Below are positions 61,683-64,000 of a stretch of DNA of 64,000 nucleotides, piece by piece; the first letter of the stretch is position 1, and each line of letters starts with the position of its first letter. The stretch is from CALODL01 sp942492115. GTDB lineage: Bacteria; Planctomycetota; Phycisphaerae; UBA1845; CAIVHJ01. The stretch spans positions 372,001-436,000 of the forward strand of contig CALODL010000015.1 in assembly GCA_942492115.1 (NCBI GenBank), in the 5' to 3' direction. Both the position numbers and the translations under genes were made by a program. The notes beneath the pieces were generated by a model. That model worked only from the letters and a program-made list of their open reading frames with translations. It had not been told where the DNA came from and searched no databases.

Positions 61683-63065
61683 TCACGTCCCGTTCTTGCG
61701 CACGCAACGCATCTCCATCCCGTTCTGAAACAAGGTGACCGCCGACGCTTGCCCGCCCTGAGCATCGATCTCGAATTGCAGGTCAGCTTCGACCTCGCGA
61801 TAGAAAAACCGCGTGGCAGTCTCGGGCCAGACGCGCAAAGCCGATTGATTGGTCAACCTCGCGAACAGCGCTGCGCCATCCCGCGTCACATAAATCGTAA
61901 ACCCGAACTGCGAGGGATACTCGCCTACGAGTTTGTCGAGTTGCTCCGTAGCCACCTGAATGTGGCTGCGGATCTTCGGTGCGACGACCGGCATGCCGGC
62001 CAACAGTTGAATGAGGCGCTCGGCGACCGTTCCTACCGTTGAATCAGAACTGTTCGACAACACGACTGCAGCAGTGTTGTTCAGCGGGTTCACGAACATC
62101 GCACAGTGATAACCACCCGTTTGACCGTTGTGCCACAGTGTCGATCCGTCGCCCGCAATGTGCCAGCCCAGGGCCATACCGCCACCGCCCTGCGGCAGGG
62201 TAAAGTGCCTCCTGGTCGACAATGCAATACTGCCGTATACACCATCCGTACGATCCGAAAGCGTGGCGCGGGCCAGCAGGAGCATGTCATCCACCGTGGA
62301 CCGAATCCCACCACAGCCGACCAGCGCATCGAAATCCCAATTGGTCCCTTTGATTCCTCCCGCATGGGGAGCAGCCAGTCGCCGACGTTGCTCTGTGGAC
62401 AGCGCGACCGTCGTATCCGTCATCTTCAAAGGCTCGGTAATTCGCTCTGCCAGCAATTGCTCGTAGGGCTTTCCGGATCTCTCGGCCAGAAGCGTGCCGA
62501 GCAACCCTGCCCCGAGATTGGAATAGGCGTAGTGCTGACCGGGGGCGGCATCGGGTTGTCCAGAATTACAGTATGCCCACAAGTCCTTCACCGTGTAGGC
62601 CGCGTACGGATTGGCCCCGTCCGCGTTCATGTTAGTCGGCACGCGCGGCAGGCCTGAGGTGTGGGTTGCAAGATGCCACAGCAGGATGTTCTGGTCATCC
62701 CGCTGCGGTGCCTTGACCCCCTCAGGCAGATGACGGCTGAGTGGATCCTCGAGCGCCACCTCTCCGCGCCGAACCGCATCGGCAAGCAGAATGCCGGTGA
62801 AGACCTTGGAAATCGAACCTATTTCGTACACCGTCCGCCCATCGGGGGCTTGCGCCCCATCAGCCGCAAGATGCCCGAAGGCAAGCACGGTCGCTTTGTC
62901 CTGCTCGAGCAATCCGACCACTGCACCCGGCGCCACGCCCGCGGCGATCACCGGATCCATCAACCTTTTCACGTCCGCCTCACGCCCAGCCCCCAACGAC
63001 TCCACGGCCAGGGAGCCCCAGAGCAACCCGAGACCCACAAAAACACTCATTGTTCGATTGTTCAT
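61683..63065 (-). CDS. Secreted serine beta-lactamase-family hydrolase (class C/esterase-like)
   Basis: 460 residues; the N-terminus is a signal peptide (ending near SLGA). SxxK is SISK (Ser84, Lys87), the second motif is YSN (181-183) and the third is likely in WHNGQTGGYH, a HxG-type motif. The family covers AmpC, D-aminopeptidases, DD-peptidases and EstB esterases; exact function and beta-lactam resistance cannot be inferred. The C-terminal ~120 residues after GMPVV form a beta domain often fused to such enzymes. There is a 105-bp gap to the selenoprotein start downstream. Confidence 0.85.
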   Translation of the reverse strand: MNNRTMSVFVGLGLLWGSLAVESLGAGREADVKRLMDPVIAAGVAPGAVVGLLEQDKATVLAFGHLAADGAQAPDGRTVYEIGSISKVFTGILLADAVRRGEVALEDPLSRHLPEGVKAPQRDDQNILLWHLATHTSGLPRVPTNMNADGANPYAAYTVKDLWAYCNSGQPDAAPGQHYAYSNLGAGLLGTLLAERSGKPYEQLLAERITEPLKMTDTTVALSTEQRRRLAAPHAGGIKGTNWDFDALVGCGGIRSTVDDMLLLARATLSDRTDGVYGSIALSTRRHFTLPQGGGGMALGWHIAGDGSTLWHNGQTGGYHCAMFVNPLNNTAAVVLSNSSDSTVGTVAERLIQLLAGMPVVAPKIRSHIQVATEQLDKLVGEYPSQFGFTIYVTRDGAALFARLTNQSALRVWPETATRFFYREVEADLQFEIDAQGGQASAVTLFQNGMEMRCVRKNGT

Positions 63066-63186
63066 CCCTGCTCCTCACAAAGGCACACGTCTCAGGTAGA
63101 CACGACGCCGACCTGCGAACGTCATGATGCCGCACCGGCGGGCAAGGCCCCATTATAAACAGTGGGCTGGGTTGAACCGCAACACA

Positions 63187-64000
63187 TCACTGTTGCGCGA
63201 CACAGGGTTGCGGATCCGAATGCCTGGTGTATGTGTTGCGGACGTGCGGGAGCGAACAGGTGCTTCGACGGGGGCGCAACGCGTGGTCCAACAACGCGCA
63301 TGCTGCACCGAGCTCGCCTGATTCGAGACGCAGACAGACCGACGCGCGTACGATTCGTCCGACGAGGCGAACCGCCCGGTCGCCGTAGGCGTTGCGGTTC
63401 AGCATGCAACCCAGTAGGCCGACCGCTGCACGGCCTGGTGAGACCACTCCGATATCGGGTGTGCGGCGACCGGTGTACTTCGGGAATACAACCGCGTCGA
63501 TCGTACTGACATCGGCCAGCGCGCCAGGACCGACATCATGCGGATTGATGTAGCCTACTTCACCCTTCAGTGCTTTGACGAATCGACCGGGTGCCCACAA
63601 CGGCAACCCATCTCTGCGCACGACATCGAACGCCCCCTGCTTGATGCAAATCGGCTTGGGATATGGGTGTACCCGGAGGGTATCGGGATCGACGAGCGTC
63701 AGCTCATCGGTCGCATAATGCCAGCCTCTGGCCAGAAGACCGGCGGCAAGTGTTGACTTCCCCGCACCGCTGTTGCCGGCGATGATCACTGCCCGACGAT
63801 CCCGAACGAGAGTCGCCGCATGGAACTGGGCGAAGTGCAGGCATGAGCGGATGACCGTCCAGTTGACCCCCCACTCCAGGTAGGGCAGAACCTCGCTGCG
63901 ACAATGGGGCCGTCCCAGCGCCTGGCCCGCACCCAGGACAGCAAATCGCTGACGTCCCCAGCGCGTCCGCGTCGCGACGACTTCCATCTCGATGGGCCAT
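63187..64000 (-). CDS. HPr-kinase-like ATP-binding protein (5' end outside window)
   Basis: The frame is open to the right edge (…WPIEMEVVATR). The P-loop is VIIAGNSGAGKSTLAAGLL, followed by YATDELTLVDPDTLRVHPYPKPICIK, a pattern typical of HprK-related kinases found with PqqD/radical-SAM or surface-modification clusters. There is no second Ser-kinase acidic loop like that of true HprK. The C-terminal residues after about 215 are Arg-rich and may lie past the true domain. Function unresolved; a peptide-modification kinase is possible. Confidence 0.75.
   Translation of the reverse strand, partial: WPIEMEVVATRTRWGRQRFAVLGAGQALGRPHCRSEVLPYLEWGVNWTVIRSCLHFAQFHAATLVRDRRAVIIAGNSGAGKSTLAAGLLARGWHYATDELTLVDPDTLRVHPYPKPICIKQGAFDVVRRDGLPLWAPGRFVKALKGEVGYINPHDVGPGALADVSTIDAVVFPKYTGRRTPDIGVVSPGRAAVGLLGCMLNRNAYGDRAVRLVGRIVRASVCLRLESGELGAACALLDHALRPRRSTCSLPHVRNTYTRHSDPQPCVAQQ

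Noticed and set aside
1..64000. Alternative genetic code with UGA as a sense codon
   Set aside because: Many clear genes end with TGA exactly where their families end, so only the two SECIS-associated UGAs need recoding.
1..64000. tRNA or rRNA genes
   Set aside because: No cloverleaf-like segments with a T-loop GGTTCGA context outside coding DNA, and no rRNA-like stretches, were seen by eye; a tRNA scan was not possible.

Overview
The window looks like a chromosomal segment of a GC-rich member of the Planctomycetota, probably Phycisphaerae-like. This is inferred from gene content and was not tested by phylogeny. The clues are: a pseudopilin-like protein with an FTLVELLVVIAII prepilin signal; an ECF sigma factor overlapping a Ser/Thr kinase-TPR gene; several very large secreted VCBS/FG-GAP and cysteine-rich proteins; many lipoproteins; and a membrane protein with a CRICGYDL-type zinc ribbon. 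No rRNA, tRNA or CRISPR array was recognised.

Layout. 1-4700: a DUF4382 lipoprotein, a pseudopilin-like protein, a scar where two convergent genes (an unnamed planctomycete-type gene and ybaK) have lost their 3' ends, and a PLP threonine/serine dehydratase. 4745-8605 (minus): a likely operon of a lipoprotein esterase, a methyltransferase, a small protein and an MlaA-hydrolase fusion. 8861-10513: a DUF1579 lipoprotein and a lipoprotein hydrolase. 10521-16365 (minus): an HD-GYP regulator coupled to a DnaJ-domain membrane protein, a Tat-type PhoX-like protein, 3-hydroxyanthranilate dioxygenase, and a YceI-like protein that diverges from a YceI/EF-hand protein. 17606-22804: a parvulin-type prolyl isomerase (frameshifted), a Uup-type ABC-F ATPase, a His-rich DUF1579 protein and a YcxB-like membrane protein. 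24055-28038: a 1327-residue secreted endonuclease I/LTD/Cys-rich protein, flanked by two copies of an inverted-repeat-ended element of about 160 bp.

28165-39380: a thioredoxin-like selenoprotein lipoprotein, an FHA-GAF-PP2C phosphatase, DoxX and other small membrane proteins, a divergent pair of VCBS/UnbV-like secreted paralogs, a coiled-coil membrane protein, a TIGR00725-like protein and a DUF3568 lipoprotein. 39451-48720 (minus): a seven-gene chemosensory operon (MCP, CheW, CheR-TPR, CheW, CheA-REC, CheB, output regulator). It has the gene order of the Wsp system, but the output regulator carries a SpoIIE/PP2C phosphatase instead of a GGDEF domain. 48867-63065: a PQQ-like propeller lipoprotein, HrpB helicase, a Reg_prop hybrid histidine kinase, a yeast-type cytosine deaminase, a Cys-rich lipoprotein, the ECF sigma/kinase pair, a deiodinase-like selenoprotein lipoprotein and a serine beta-lactamase-family protein. 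An HPr-kinase-like gene runs off the right edge.

The most striking observations are two selenoprotein genes with an in-frame UGA at the redox centre. Each UGA is followed by a bacterial-type SECIS hairpin of identical geometry: 10 nt, then a 6-bp stem, then an AGGCU loop. The rewired Wsp-like operon is next. Four otherwise intact genes carry single-base frameshifts in short G/C runs, so either assembly indel errors or real phase variation/decay should be considered before calling them pseudogenes.
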